Source: Wenyingzhuangia sp. 2_MG-2023
Lineage (GTDB): Bacteria; Bacteroidota; Bacteroidia; Flavobacteriales; Flavobacteriaceae
DNA: 64,000 nt
Reading direction: 5' to 3'
Assembly: GCF_030548295.1 (NCBI RefSeq)
Contig: NZ_JAUOSB010000014.1
Span: 1-64,000 of the forward strand
Below are positions 8,701 through 16,992 of this stretch, piece after piece (positions within the stretch are counted from its first letter, which is position 1; the number at the start of each line of letters is the position of its first letter). Below the pieces are notes generated by a model that worked only from the letters and a program-made list of their open reading frames with translations, searched no databases and had not been told where the DNA came from. The translations under genes were made by a program, and so were the position numbers.

Positions 8701-9613
8701 TGTTGTTATGTTTGTAATCTCTAGCAAAAACATAAATAAAGTCGTCAACTACAGCAATGGTATTGGCATCTGAATAATCTGTACCCAAAAGAGGTTTTCC
8801 TGTAACAATACCACCTGAATAATTGATGTTTTGTTTGTTATAAGCGGTTACGGCTTTATTTACAGCAGAATTTCCAGGAGCATTGCTAAAAATAGAGGTA
8901 TCGTATGTGTTTTTAATTTTAGCAAGATCAGCCAGTTCTTGTGGTGTAGGTGTGTTTAAAGGAATTGTTTTGGGTAAAGATTGAAAATACATCATGTCAG
9001 ACCAATGTTGATCATTTTCTGCATTGATGAAAGGGAGTTGATAATCTGGAGAACGATAGGTGTTTCTACCCATAGTATAATCAACATAATCAAAAAAGAA
9101 AGTTCCGTTTCCTATAGCAGGTGCTTTTATTTTTAAGGTTGTGATGTTTGATGAAGACTTAGCCCCTGACATTTCACTTTTATAACTTGCAGATGCAGCT
9201 CTCCAGCCTGTGAAATTGGTATAAAATTCATAGTAAAACTGTTTGATTCCGTTGTTGTCATAAAAACCAATTTCTAATTTTTGATTAGGTACTGCATTGG
9301 TATTGTAAACCCACATTCGGAACATGTTTTCGTAATAACCTAAAACCTCAGAAGGAACCAAACCGTTTTTTTGTAAATCTGTAACGGTCAACACATCATT
9401 AGCCGTCCAATTCCATTGAAGAGATTTATTGTCTAATTTGTAATGATCTGTAGAGATAGATAAACTTCCAGTAGAGGCATTCCAGTTGTTAGGAACTATT
9501 GTATTTTCAAAAGATTGATCTTGGGCATTTCCAACGTTAAAAATACTGAGAAATAAAAAAAGTATGCATGAATGCAAAAAGAAAAATGATTGCTGAGGAT
9601 GATTTTTTTTCAT
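5795..9613 (-). CDS. PL8 polysaccharide lyase, chondroitin ABC lyase type, T9SS-exported
   Basis: A 1272-residue secreted lyase. From memory of the Proteus vulgaris chondroitin ABC lyase I sequence, the catalytic set (His501, Tyr508, Arg560, Glu653) aligns with His443 and Tyr450 (FHHNTYYPQYAFGAY), Arg503 (LAGRSPM) and Glu585 (WGTEIYSSDNRYGRYQSYG). The match continues through GWNWNMNPGTTSIVLPW and LEGDYGMFGMDF. The order is a signal peptide, an N-terminal jelly-roll of about 200 residues, an alpha toroid (about 240-560), beta domains (about 600-970), an added beta-sandwich module (about 975-1185, YYEDFR to ISDVHFF) and a T9SS sorting domain (about 1195-1272). It should cleave hexosamine-uronate linkages by beta-elimination, giving unsaturated oligosaccharides for GH88. 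Substrate could be chondroitin, dermatan or an algal or animal analogue. It has its own promoter with G-rich boxes. Confidence 0.92.
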   Translation of the reverse strand: MKKNHPQQSFFFLHSCILFLFLSIFNVGNAQDQSFENTIVPNNWNASTGSLSISTDHYKLDNKSLQWNWTANDVLTVTDLQKNGLVPSEVLGYYENMFRMWVYNTNAVPNQKLEIGFYDNNGIKQFYYEFYTNFTGWRAASASYKSEMSGAKSSSNITTLKIKAPAIGNGTFFFDYVDYTMGRNTYRSPDYQLPFINAENDQHWSDMMYFQSLPKTIPLNTPTPQELADLAKIKNTYDTSIFSNAPGNSAVNKAVTAYNKQNINYSGGIVTGKPLLGTDYSDANTIAVVDDFIYVFARDYKHNNNTNSLTYYLNTIRYLLDQGYANGSLLETLHHVGYRCRNVSKSVHLMKDELTAAGLWTKAQKMVEWLTAVDLIWHPTAHKSNMDDALTRALTILGACLYKDTNAERIQYLKGLQNYFHTWLTPYAKEGTGVKVDYTCFHHNTYYPQYAFGAYKTLSQSINFISESIFQISSEKKDILKKILSVARLTMSKDSPPNSLAGRSPMNDISIASAYKNIGLIKPVDLQLLGAYNYITGGDNQTKSYPTERLPNGFWQINFANLGVYRQSDWVADIKGFNKYFWGTEIYSSDNRYGRYQSYGSIQIMYPDGQENSGFNLNGWNWNMNPGTTSIVLPWNSLKASKSRQDEVTDSNFAASLRFGKKNNYYIEEKLEGDYGMFGMDFTQKAITATHNTSFTFKKSVFCFDGKLICLGSNINNNDNSNKTITPLFQNQLSNTNHPITIDGNSTAVFPYTTTLNKTQHWLVDAYNTGYFVKNTSQIIVDRQNQSSPNENGKSANTSGNFASAYINHGTSPNNLEYEYVIIPKTTSEEMTSFSTQMENEHTAFYSVIQKNANAHIVKHKTLYGYALFGAGNYGDETPLKSNNKPCLVMTQTTGNNLHLSVVNPNLNFGSNENESQPEIISLVLNGNWKLKNSTGGNVSHTAKTNETLLEIELKNGMPVDIELNTKNDESVFYPTFYYEDFRNNSDRGYNVQIVSNPENQDISLLGKVISDIVDNTDSNGEFTETRPENRIPNNSIREQKAISIVGIGSHKNFPLEVWIPMTTLNLSNSNPLIHKNEHKYVSFWTESRYANGGTSSLSTLISTNYTNDVTTATWIDVTPKLNQIAKNDNTHNLMYLKSILDLSSYNNANFTLAFKYVSNNSPFTASNRNGTFYISDVHFFTNKDSLSIREISPTDTSIKVYPNPSNDYFNIQNNDSSVQIKKISINDLVGRVVYSQNQTSPIAINKLSKGLYILTIKTETGKIIQKKVQVY

Positions 9614-9675
9614 GGATTTAGTACCTTAAAATTTAATATGTTTTATAAAATTAAGGAATGTTTAGGCATATAATA

Positions 9676-9705
9676 GGGGAGTTTTTGTTGCTTAAAGAGG
9701 GGGGA
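9676..9705 (-). promoter_or_regulatory. G-rich boxes upstream of the PL8 gene
   Basis: In plus-strand sense, AGGGGA at 9675-9680 and TTAAAGAGGGGGGA at 9692-9705, about 25 bases apart, start about 63 bases upstream of the PL8 start at 9613. The 11-mer TTAAAGAGGGG (9692-9702) occurs identically at 24852-24862, upstream of the glycan-binding protein gene. Probable binding site for the locus regulator. Confidence 0.6.
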
Positions 9706-9712
9706 ATTGCTT

Positions 9713-11377
9713 TTATTTTGAATTCAACCGTAAATCCAATTGTGTTTTGTACAAAGGGATGATGGGCTGTGTATTGTTCAAGCCTTCAACATAAATCCAT
9801 TGATCAGAACGATCTTTAGAACTGTGTTCTATAGTTAAAGGTTGTTTGATGTTTTTAGAATAAACACCAATTAAATTACTTCTTAAATACTGTTTGTGGC
9901 AATCTCTATGTAGTTTGTTTTTAAATTGAATAGGATCTCTCCATATCCAAGAATAAAATATTTCTTGAAAATTTTCATCTTTCCATCCGCTCATTTCTAT
10001 ATCCCAAAAGGTATTGTACTCTCCCGAATGAGGTAGGTTTTGAGGAGCACCACCCCCAGCAATTTTTTCTATATTTTGTATGTTTTCAAAGAGGTTGTAC
10101 ATAGGCGGACAAAAACCTTGATCGGCCATTCCGTGCAAATCTATGGTAGAAGGGTATTTGTATGTCATATTTCTGTATACGTTACCAAAGGAACAACCTT
10201 CCAAACCAGGTCCATGTGTCATGTTAGCATCTACTTGGATGTTTTGAACCAAATTGTCTGAGGAATGGTACATTTTAGGAGAATAATGTCCAGCTTTTCC
10301 TGTGATGTGAATGTCTTCTATCGTTATATTTCTACTGGTAATTAAATGAGTAGTTTGAGTGTAATTATGAATATGGATATCTCTAATCCAGCCATGAGAA
10401 ACTCGATGCAAATTGATAGCTCCCCATCCATAATCCATCTCACGATCTCCGTGATGTTTGTAGTTTCCACCCCATGCAGAGTCAAATTTAAAATGTTCTA
10501 CACCAATGTTTTTCAACATGGGAAAAAGAGAAATACTAGGGTTATATTGCATAGAAATATCTCTACGAATAGGCTGTTTTAAAAGAAGGTGTTTAGTATC
10601 TATCACTTGATCAATTTCTATAGCCGATTGGAATGATTTGGCTTTTAAAGAGCCTGCGTTTAAATAATTGGTTTGGAATGGTTCAAATGTTAAGGGATGC
10701 ATCAAGTCGTTCATCAAATTTCCATCAACTGTGGTGTTTTGCATTGTAAGAATCACGATATCTTTTGGATGAAAGCCTTTTGTAGAAGCAACTTGTATTA
10801 TTTGAGAACCTTTAGCCAAGCTTTCCGTGATATGAGTGGTTGTTTTTAAATTGTTGATGTCATAAAAACCAGAAGTATCTTGAAGGTTCAATCCTGAGTG
10901 AAATACAAAAGGAGATAACCATGGACTGTTATCTTCTGCTTGATGCGTAGAAGATCCACTGTAAATAATCGTTCCATTTTCATCAGATCCAGCACCTCTT
11001 AAGACAATGTTGCTATAGTTAATTTTGACAATATCTGTTTTTGTAGTATCTGTATTTACATGAAAAATTCCTTTTGGAAAATAGACAATTCCACCTCCTT
11101 GTTTTCCAGCAGTTTCTATGGTGGTGTTGATGGCTTGGGTATCGTCTATACCATCATTTGCAATGGCACCAAAATCAGTAATATTAAAAATAGTTCCTTT
11201 TTTATTTGGAATAGGAGTTTCTCCATAAGCATAACCTGCATAAGAATAATTAGGAAGAATAGCTGTTTCTCCTTTTAAGTATTTTTTTAAAATAGTTGGT
11301 TTCCATAGTTCTGTTTTAGGAGAACAACTTAAGAGTACTATTGATAAAATTCCAAATAAAATGAATGGATGTTTCAT
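9713..11377 (-). CDS. Beta-helix lipoprotein with pectate-lyase-like and DUF4955-like regions (copy 1)
   Basis: A 554-residue lipoprotein (lipobox Cys18). It has a conserved lead-in LPNYSYAGYAYGETPIP, then the typical start of a pectate-lyase-superfamily beta-helix, IFNITDFGAIANDGIDDTQA, followed by GGGIVYFPKGIFHVNT and turns such as ILRGAGSDENGTII. The C-terminal third resembles DUF4955 (NTFWDIEMSGWKDENF). It is a paralogue of the 519-residue protein at 15424-16983 in the same operon. Parallel beta-helix enzymes include chondroitinase B (PL6), so a lyase or hydrolase on the PL8 substrate is plausible, but I cannot assign it to a PL or GH family or point to catalytic residues. It follows the GH43 gene by 27 bases and is probably the last gene of the GH88 operon. 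Confidence 0.75.
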   Translation of the reverse strand: MKHPFILFGILSIVLLSCSPKTELWKPTILKKYLKGETAILPNYSYAGYAYGETPIPNKKGTIFNITDFGAIANDGIDDTQAINTTIETAGKQGGGIVYFPKGIFHVNTDTTKTDIVKINYSNIVLRGAGSDENGTIIYSGSSTHQAEDNSPWLSPFVFHSGLNLQDTSGFYDINNLKTTTHITESLAKGSQIIQVASTKGFHPKDIVILTMQNTTVDGNLMNDLMHPLTFEPFQTNYLNAGSLKAKSFQSAIEIDQVIDTKHLLLKQPIRRDISMQYNPSISLFPMLKNIGVEHFKFDSAWGGNYKHHGDREMDYGWGAINLHRVSHGWIRDIHIHNYTQTTHLITSRNITIEDIHITGKAGHYSPKMYHSSDNLVQNIQVDANMTHGPGLEGCSFGNVYRNMTYKYPSTIDLHGMADQGFCPPMYNLFENIQNIEKIAGGGAPQNLPHSGEYNTFWDIEMSGWKDENFQEIFYSWIWRDPIQFKNKLHRDCHKQYLRSNLIGVYSKNIKQPLTIEHSSKDRSDQWIYVEGLNNTQPIIPLYKTQLDLRLNSK

Positions 11378-11404
11378 AATGATAGGCTTTTTTTTAGAAA
11401 TAGG

Positions 11405-13150
11405 TTATTCTACAGTTGTGATTTCTTGTCCTTTTGTAATTCCATTTTCATTAAAAGAGTCAATTGAAAAATAATATCTCTGAGATTTATTTAAACTACG
11501 AATTGTTAAAGAATTATTATTTAACACCTGATAATTGTGGTATAATTTTTTGGGATGAGAACCATAACGAATGTTGTAGCCTACAGCATCATCTATTTTT
11601 TGCCATTTTAAGGAGACAATACATTTGTCTTCTTGTCTTGTGATTTTTAGAGTTGTTTGTTTTGAAGGAGCTGCCCTGTTTCCTTTCCCAAATATTCTAA
11701 AATCGGACAACGCAAAGTTTCCATCTGGAACATGGTGGTTTGTGATTTTTAAATACCTAGCTTTTATAGGTTTTTCTAATTGAATGTAATCGTGAGGAGC
11801 ATCTATTTTAGATGCTGTTTTGTCTATCAGTGAGTTCCATGTTTTACCATCATTTGAAAATTCAATTAAATACTGATAATAAATGAAGGGATTTCTATCG
11901 TGAAGGGTAGTATTGTGTTCTGCAAAATTTACTTGAAGCGCATAAATATCTTGTGGAGTTTCTAAATCTATAGAAAACCATTCTCCTAGATTTCCAGTTT
12001 TAGCAGACCAATAAGTTCTGATTTCTTCATCGACAGCAAGTTGTTGCCTATGACTGTCAAGTTGAGAAGAGACTTTTACAGGTTTGTTATAGGATAATAA
12101 CATCCATTGTGGAAAAAGCGCATCTGGAGAGCTTATCTTTTTTTGAGGAACTACCAAAGGATAATCGCCATAGCCCGTGTAGGTATATAGTGTTTGGTCT
12201 TTGTCAAAAAACATAGGAAAAATTCCCAAACGTCTTTCAAATTTGTGTTTGAGAGTAACTACCATTGTAGCTACATGCCAATAGTTTCCATAGAGATCTT
12301 TAAAAGTACTTCCGTGTCCGGCACCCGTAATAAAACCTTCAGGTTTTAAAGATATGGGATTGTGTTCTGCTAAGGTAAATGGACCCAGAGGGTTGTCTGA
12401 AATATACAATCCATCGCTATAACTTTTAAAACGAGTTCCTGGTCCAGCATATTGAAGATAGTATTTGTTTTTGTATTTATTCATCCAAGCACCTTCTATC
12501 CATGGTCGCTGAGGTTGTTCATTGTAATTTCCAAATCGTTCCCAACCATAATCTTCTTTGTTACTGTTAAAAAGAGCTACGGGTTTGGTTATAGGGTTTA
12601 GTGTTTTTGTATTGAGCTCTACTGCATAAATGGGCTCTTTATTAGAACAACCGTAGTAACAGAATAATCTTCCATTGTCGTAAAACAAATCAGGATCGGT
12701 CATGGCAATTGGAAAATTAGGATTTGCAACTTGCCATATTCCAGATTTAGGATCTGTAGTTTTATAGATCGTAATAGGTGCTTTGTTGTTTGATGCCATA
12801 AAATACAAGGTGTCTTTGATAACGACAGCAGTAGGTGCATAGTCTTCAAAAGGAAGACTTTTAGAAGTAATAAAGTTCCATTGGATCAAGTCGGTAGAGT
12901 TCCAATAGCCTCCAGATTTGGAAGCGAATAGATAATATTCACCTTTGTAAATTACTACAGTTGGATCAGCCCCCTCTCTACGAGAAGGTCCCTCTAAAGC
13001 AAAACGATAGCTTAAGTTTATAGGATTGCAAATGGTAGTTTGTTTAACGTGATTTTTTTTGCTAGGGCTACATTGTGAAAAAATAAATCCCAAAAAAACA
13101 ATAGAAAATAAACGGGTTGAAAATGTTTTTAAGTGTGAGTTAGTTTTCAT
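11405..13150 (-). CDS. GH43 family glycosidase lipoprotein with F5/8-type and Fn3-like domains
   Basis: The ATG at 13150 gives a 581-residue lipoprotein (FIFSQCSP, Cys27); a longer frame would need a TTG at 13174. The five-bladed GH43 propeller covers about residues 35-335. It shows the expected acid triad regions: EGADPTVVIYKGEYYLFAS (catalytic Asp), MTDPDLFYD (pKa-modulating Asp) and RPWIEGAWM (general acid Glu). Then comes an F5/8-type C / CBM32-like domain (about 350-480; SKIDAPHDYIQLEKPIKARY, LKITNHHVPDGNFALSDFRI) and a fibronectin-III-like tail. GH43 enzymes remove arabinose, xylose or galactose, so the polymer may carry a neutral side sugar. Its ATG lies inside the end of the upstream DUF6250-like gene (11-base overlap), so the two are translationally coupled. 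Confidence 0.85.
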   Translation of the reverse strand: MKTNSHLKTFSTRLFSIVFLGFIFSQCSPSKKNHVKQTTICNPINLSYRFALEGPSRREGADPTVVIYKGEYYLFASKSGGYWNSTDLIQWNFITSKSLPFEDYAPTAVVIKDTLYFMASNNKAPITIYKTTDPKSGIWQVANPNFPIAMTDPDLFYDNGRLFCYYGCSNKEPIYAVELNTKTLNPITKPVALFNSNKEDYGWERFGNYNEQPQRPWIEGAWMNKYKNKYYLQYAGPGTRFKSYSDGLYISDNPLGPFTLAEHNPISLKPEGFITGAGHGSTFKDLYGNYWHVATMVVTLKHKFERRLGIFPMFFDKDQTLYTYTGYGDYPLVVPQKKISSPDALFPQWMLLSYNKPVKVSSQLDSHRQQLAVDEEIRTYWSAKTGNLGEWFSIDLETPQDIYALQVNFAEHNTTLHDRNPFIYYQYLIEFSNDGKTWNSLIDKTASKIDAPHDYIQLEKPIKARYLKITNHHVPDGNFALSDFRIFGKGNRAAPSKQTTLKITRQEDKCIVSLKWQKIDDAVGYNIRYGSHPKKLYHNYQVLNNNSLTIRSLNKSQRYYFSIDSFNENGITKGQEITTVE

Positions 13151-13829
13151 TTTTTTTGATGTTAAAATTTTCAATTAGAAGGTGACTGTTCACCGTCCTA
13201 AAACCAAAATAACCGGATAGGTAAGGAGATTTATCATGCAATTCAAAAATAATTTCTCCATCTCTTTGGTAAGAAACATAATTGTGTCGAACAGTTAGCG
13301 TGATATGTGTTTTTTTGTTGGGCACAATCATGTATTTTTTGGCAGATAAATCGTGCTCTTTTCGTAGTGGTCTATTTATGTTTCCGTTGTACTTTCTAAA
13401 TCGTGTTTTGGTATTGTTATGCCCGCCATAACCAACATAATAAAGTTGCAAATTGTGGTAATTTTCAAACAGTCCTTTTCTGTTTTCTGAGTTCTTAAAA
13501 AAATCATTCGGAAGGTATGGGTCGTTTGCCATCCAAAAACAATTCAAATCTGAGACTCTATCAAAGGGACCTTTTTTATCGATGACTGTTGCATCGTATT
13601 CTATCATGATGGGAGCTTTTAGTTTGTGTTTGAACCAAACAGTACAACCTTTGGCATCTATGATTTCTAGCTTGTTTTTGTTGAAAAATACGTGACCATT
13701 GGGTTGTTGTTCAACAACCCAATGATTTGTATTTACATAAGTATTGTCATACAAAATTTGACTTGTACATACTGATTGGTCGCATATACAGGTAAATAAT
13801 AAGACAAAAAACTTTAGACAAAGATTCAT
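13140..13829 (-). CDS. DUF6250-like secreted concanavalin-fold protein
   Basis: A 229-residue protein with a hydrophobic N-terminal signal. The body looks like the concanavalin-like jelly roll of DUF6250: IMIEYDATVIDKKGPFDRVSD, LNCFWMANDPYLPNDFF, LYYVGYGGHNNTKTRFRKY and the closing YLSGYFGFRTVNSHLLIENF. Such domains occur alone or fused to glycan enzymes in Bacteroidetes loci. I see no assigned catalytic residues. It could bind the polymer or be an uncharacterised lyase or hydrolase. It sits between the sulfatase (7 bases) and GH43 (11-base overlap), which ties its role to the same side-chain or backbone processing. Confidence 0.7.
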   Translation of the reverse strand: MNLCLKFFVLLFTCICDQSVCTSQILYDNTYVNTNHWVVEQQPNGHVFFNKNKLEIIDAKGCTVWFKHKLKAPIMIEYDATVIDKKGPFDRVSDLNCFWMANDPYLPNDFFKNSENRKGLFENYHNLQLYYVGYGGHNNTKTRFRKYNGNINRPLRKEHDLSAKKYMIVPNKKTHITLTVRHNYVSYQRDGEIIFELHDKSPYLSGYFGFRTVNSHLLIENFNIKKNEN

Positions 13830-13836
13830 TGATTAA

Positions 13837-15405
13837 TTAGTTAATATAAGGAATAAGATGTCTGTGTTTTTTGGTTTGAAACCATGGGTCGTTTGTTTTT
13901 TTTAGCAATTGTGCTAGGGTTGCTAATAATTGTTTGGAAACTTCAGGAGCTTCTTTCAGGGTAATTTGTTTTAACTGATATGGATCTTTTAAATTGTCAT
14001 AAAAAAAAACTTTTTTAATAGTATCTCCTTTGTCTGTATCCCATTGTTTTTTGTTTTCTTGAACACAAAAAGTATATCTTTCGGTTTGTACTCCTCTAGA
14101 GTTTCCTAACATGATTAAAGCTGCTTTTGGTTTTTTAATTTGTGTTTTTTCATTTTTTAGAATAGGAGCATAATTGGTTCCTTCAATACTTTTTGGAATT
14201 TGATTTTCAATTCCAACCAATCCCATTGTTGTAGGAAGAATGTCAGGTACACTTAAAATAAGTTCTTCTGTTCCAGGCTTTAATCCTTTAGGCCAATGCA
14301 CAATGAAAGGAATTGCTAAAGATTCCAATTCAACCGTATTTTTACCAGTTTTACTATGGCTACCTAACATTTCTCCATGATCAGAACTAAAAATAACAAT
14401 GGTGTTGTCTAATTCTCCACTTTTTTTCAATTCATCCAATACCAATCCAATGTAATGATCAGAACTAGTTACATTTGCATAATAATGACGAGCATATTTG
14501 GCTACTTTTTTATCTACATTTTTACGAACCACCAAGTGATTGTCTACTTTAGGAAACTTGTCTGTGTCGTAGTTTTCTCTTAAAACCTCCATATCTGTAT
14601 TTTTATCATCCCAAGGATTGTGAGGAGGATTCATAGACCAAATCATACAAAAAGGCTTGGAAGTATCTCTGTGATTTCCTTTATTCTTTAAATAATTGAT
14701 GATGATGTTGGCTTCGTTTTTTGGAGAGAAAATTTTTGGCAAGTGTAATTCTCCATCTGTTTTACCTTCAATTACAGAAGGATCATTAGAATAAATATGA
14801 GGATTGAAATGCTCGTCTTTTAAAGCTTGATAAAAATATTCAATTCCGTGTCTTTTATCACTAGGAATATAAGTATCGTATTGGTTTACATGATGACCAC
14901 CTGGAGCTTTTTTAGTTCCCTTATAATTTCCTTTTTCATCAAATAAAGGTTCGTTTTTTAGCCAATGGCATTTACCAATATAAGCCGTGTTGTAACCTGC
15001 TTCTAAAAACAAAGAAGGGATGGTGGGAATGTCATCTTTTAAACTATGTTTTCTACCCACTTTACAATTGTTCCAAATTCCATTTTGTTCTGGATAAACA
15101 CCTGACATTAGCATTCCACGATAAGGACTACACAAAGGATAATTGCTAATAGCATTGGTAAATACAACACCATTTTTTGCCAGTTTATCGATGTTTGGAG
15201 TAATTACAGGATCCGATTTTCCGTAGGCTAAACTTTTGTAAGGTTCTTCAGCCCAAAATCCAGCAGAATATCTTCTTAATTGATCGGGAAAAATAATCAA
15301 TACATTGGGTTTCTTTTTTTCAACTGTTTTTGGTTTTATTTGTGCATAAGACAATATGCTAATTAAACTTAAAAATGCAAGGGATGTATTTTTTATAGGA
15401 TTCAT
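13837..15405 (-). CDS. S1 family sulfatase (CSPYR)
   Basis: A 522-residue formylglycine sulfatase with a Sec signal (ILSYAQ). The maturation motif is C92-S-P-Y-R in SNYPLCSPYRGMLMSGVYP, with metal-site segments IIFPDQLRRYSAGFW near the start and VIFSSDHGEMLGSHSK further on (about residues 330-345). Cys92 would be converted to formylglycine by an anaerobic sulfatase-maturating enzyme, which is not encoded in this window. Being the only sulfatase inside the GH88-to-beta-helix operon, it is the best candidate to desulfate the PL8 products or polymer, for example at GalNAc 4-O or 6-O. Regiochemistry cannot be read from the sequence. It is 18 bases downstream of the beta-helix gene. Confidence 0.93.
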   Translation of the reverse strand: MNPIKNTSLAFLSLISILSYAQIKPKTVEKKKPNVLIIFPDQLRRYSAGFWAEEPYKSLAYGKSDPVITPNIDKLAKNGVVFTNAISNYPLCSPYRGMLMSGVYPEQNGIWNNCKVGRKHSLKDDIPTIPSLFLEAGYNTAYIGKCHWLKNEPLFDEKGNYKGTKKAPGGHHVNQYDTYIPSDKRHGIEYFYQALKDEHFNPHIYSNDPSVIEGKTDGELHLPKIFSPKNEANIIINYLKNKGNHRDTSKPFCMIWSMNPPHNPWDDKNTDMEVLRENYDTDKFPKVDNHLVVRKNVDKKVAKYARHYYANVTSSDHYIGLVLDELKKSGELDNTIVIFSSDHGEMLGSHSKTGKNTVELESLAIPFIVHWPKGLKPGTEELILSVPDILPTTMGLVGIENQIPKSIEGTNYAPILKNEKTQIKKPKAALIMLGNSRGVQTERYTFCVQENKKQWDTDKGDTIKKVFFYDNLKDPYQLKQITLKEAPEVSKQLLATLAQLLKKTNDPWFQTKKHRHLIPYIN

Positions 15406-15423
15406 TTTAATGAATTTTGTATG

Positions 15424-16983
15424 TTATTGATAAGTTTTTAACCATTTAGGAAGTGATCCTAAGCGAAGTTTTAGTTGTTCTTCAAATAGCGATTCTGGTT
15501 GTACAGGAGTCCCAATGCTTTCTGCAATTTGAACTTCGTCTTGTTTAAAAGTAGTTCCTGCTCCGTGAAAACCTACGATAATAGGAGGAACAATTCTCCA
15601 GTACCAACTATCTGTAGCAACAAACTTAAAATTTGTTTCGGGAGCATCTAGTTCTTTGTAGTTCCATAATACCAAATAACGCCCATGGTTTGGAAGGCTT
15701 TGACGAGCACCTCCGGCTCTACCTGCAAAAAAACCACCTTCTATGTTGTCAAACAATGTGCATCTAGGTTGTGAAGCATGAGATTCAAAAGATGTGTTTG
15801 CAGGATATTTAGATCTCCAAACAACGGTTGCAGTGGTACTACCTCCACCAACACCTACTGCATGATGCATTCCTGCAGAATCAATAATTTTTGCTAGTAA
15901 AATTCCTGTAGAACCACCTCCTGCGTTTACAGAACTGTGACCAATATTACCCTCAATTTTGATGTTGAGAGCAGTGCTATAAGCAGCTTGTGAAAAACCA
16001 ACGGCGTGAGAGACGTTTTTAAACGTACAATCTTTGACCCATGAATTTACAGTTCTAGACATTTTTAAGATACTCCAACCACCATCGTCTTGAGCAGACC
16101 TGTGATGCACAAATTTTTTGGTCCAATTTCCTTCAAAACGTATATTTTCAATGCCTATATTTTGAGTATGTGCATAACTGTATATTTTCCAATCATGTTT
16201 TTTTTGAACGTCATAATGAATAGGTTCTACAAAGGTGATTTTATTTCCTTTTATACTTGCTACTTGATGTCTTTCATTGACAAGTACACCGATGTTTAAA
16301 ATTTTGGTCCATTCAGGTTCTACTACTAAGGGTTTGGTATCGTATGTTATTAAATTTTTGTCGTTATTTACCATTTTTAAAATAACCCAATCTCCTTTTT
16401 TAATTTTAGAAGCATCTTGTACCGTAATATTATGAGTTTCTCTTTTGGAGTCAGATATTACTTTTGTTAGCAATTTATCTGATCCCTTACTTTTGGTTTC
16501 TATTGCACTTGGAGAACTGTAAAGTTTTTTAGGATCTTTAGGGGGTAAATCTCTCTCAAAAAATAAAACAGATTCATTTTTATGATCACCTTCACCTCTT
16601 AAAATAATGTTTGAAGAGGTGATTGTGATAGGTTCTATATCGTCTGATTGTGTATTGATATAATATTTTCCTTTTGGAAAAAAAACAACCCCCATTTTGT
16701 TTTTTTCAGCAGCAGCAATTGCCTTTTTAATTGCTGATTTATCAGAATTTGTATCATTAGGATTTGCTCCAAAATCAACAACATTAAAAACTTTAAAATT
16801 GTTATGAGGAATGGGAACGTCACTGTATTTATAACCTGCATAAGAAAAGTCAGGTAACAGAGCTTCTGTATGATTTTGTTTTGCTTTTTTATAGTTTTTC
16901 CATACATCAGACTCATTTTTTTGAGCGTATAGAGAAAGAGTACAAATAGTCAATACTTTAAAAAAAAGATGTTGTTTGTTCAT
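15424..16983 (-). CDS. Beta-helix secreted protein with pectate-lyase-like and DUF4955-like regions (copy 2)
   Basis: A 519-residue protein with a Sec signal (TLSLYAQ) and no lipobox, unlike its lipoprotein paralogue at 9713-11377. It has the same lead-in LPDFSYAGYKYSDVPIPHN, the beta-helix start VFNVVDFGANPNDTNSDKSA, GVVFFPKGKYYINT and the cap ILRGEGDHKNESVLFF. Glycine-rich turns follow (SSVNAGGGSTGILLAKI, HHAVGVGGGSTTATVVW), then a DUF4955-like tail with YLVLWNYKELDAPE. Position between GH88 (9 bases) and the sulfatase (18 bases) shows a direct role in breakdown. A polysaccharide lyase is the natural guess, but neither family nor active site is established. Confidence 0.77.
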   Translation of the reverse strand: MNKQHLFFKVLTICTLSLYAQKNESDVWKNYKKAKQNHTEALLPDFSYAGYKYSDVPIPHNNFKVFNVVDFGANPNDTNSDKSAIKKAIAAAEKNKMGVVFFPKGKYYINTQSDDIEPITITSSNIILRGEGDHKNESVLFFERDLPPKDPKKLYSSPSAIETKSKGSDKLLTKVISDSKRETHNITVQDASKIKKGDWVILKMVNNDKNLITYDTKPLVVEPEWTKILNIGVLVNERHQVASIKGNKITFVEPIHYDVQKKHDWKIYSYAHTQNIGIENIRFEGNWTKKFVHHRSAQDDGGWSILKMSRTVNSWVKDCTFKNVSHAVGFSQAAYSTALNIKIEGNIGHSSVNAGGGSTGILLAKIIDSAGMHHAVGVGGGSTTATVVWRSKYPANTSFESHASQPRCTLFDNIEGGFFAGRAGGARQSLPNHGRYLVLWNYKELDAPETNFKFVATDSWYWRIVPPIIVGFHGAGTTFKQDEVQIAESIGTPVQPESLFEEQLKLRLGSLPKWLKTYQ

Positions 16984-16992
16984 TGTTATAAC

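Noticed and set aside
13151-13174. Longer GH43 start at a TTG codon
   Set aside because: The ATG at 13150 gives a normal lipoprotein signal; the TTG extension adds eight residues without signal features and lies deeper in the upstream gene.
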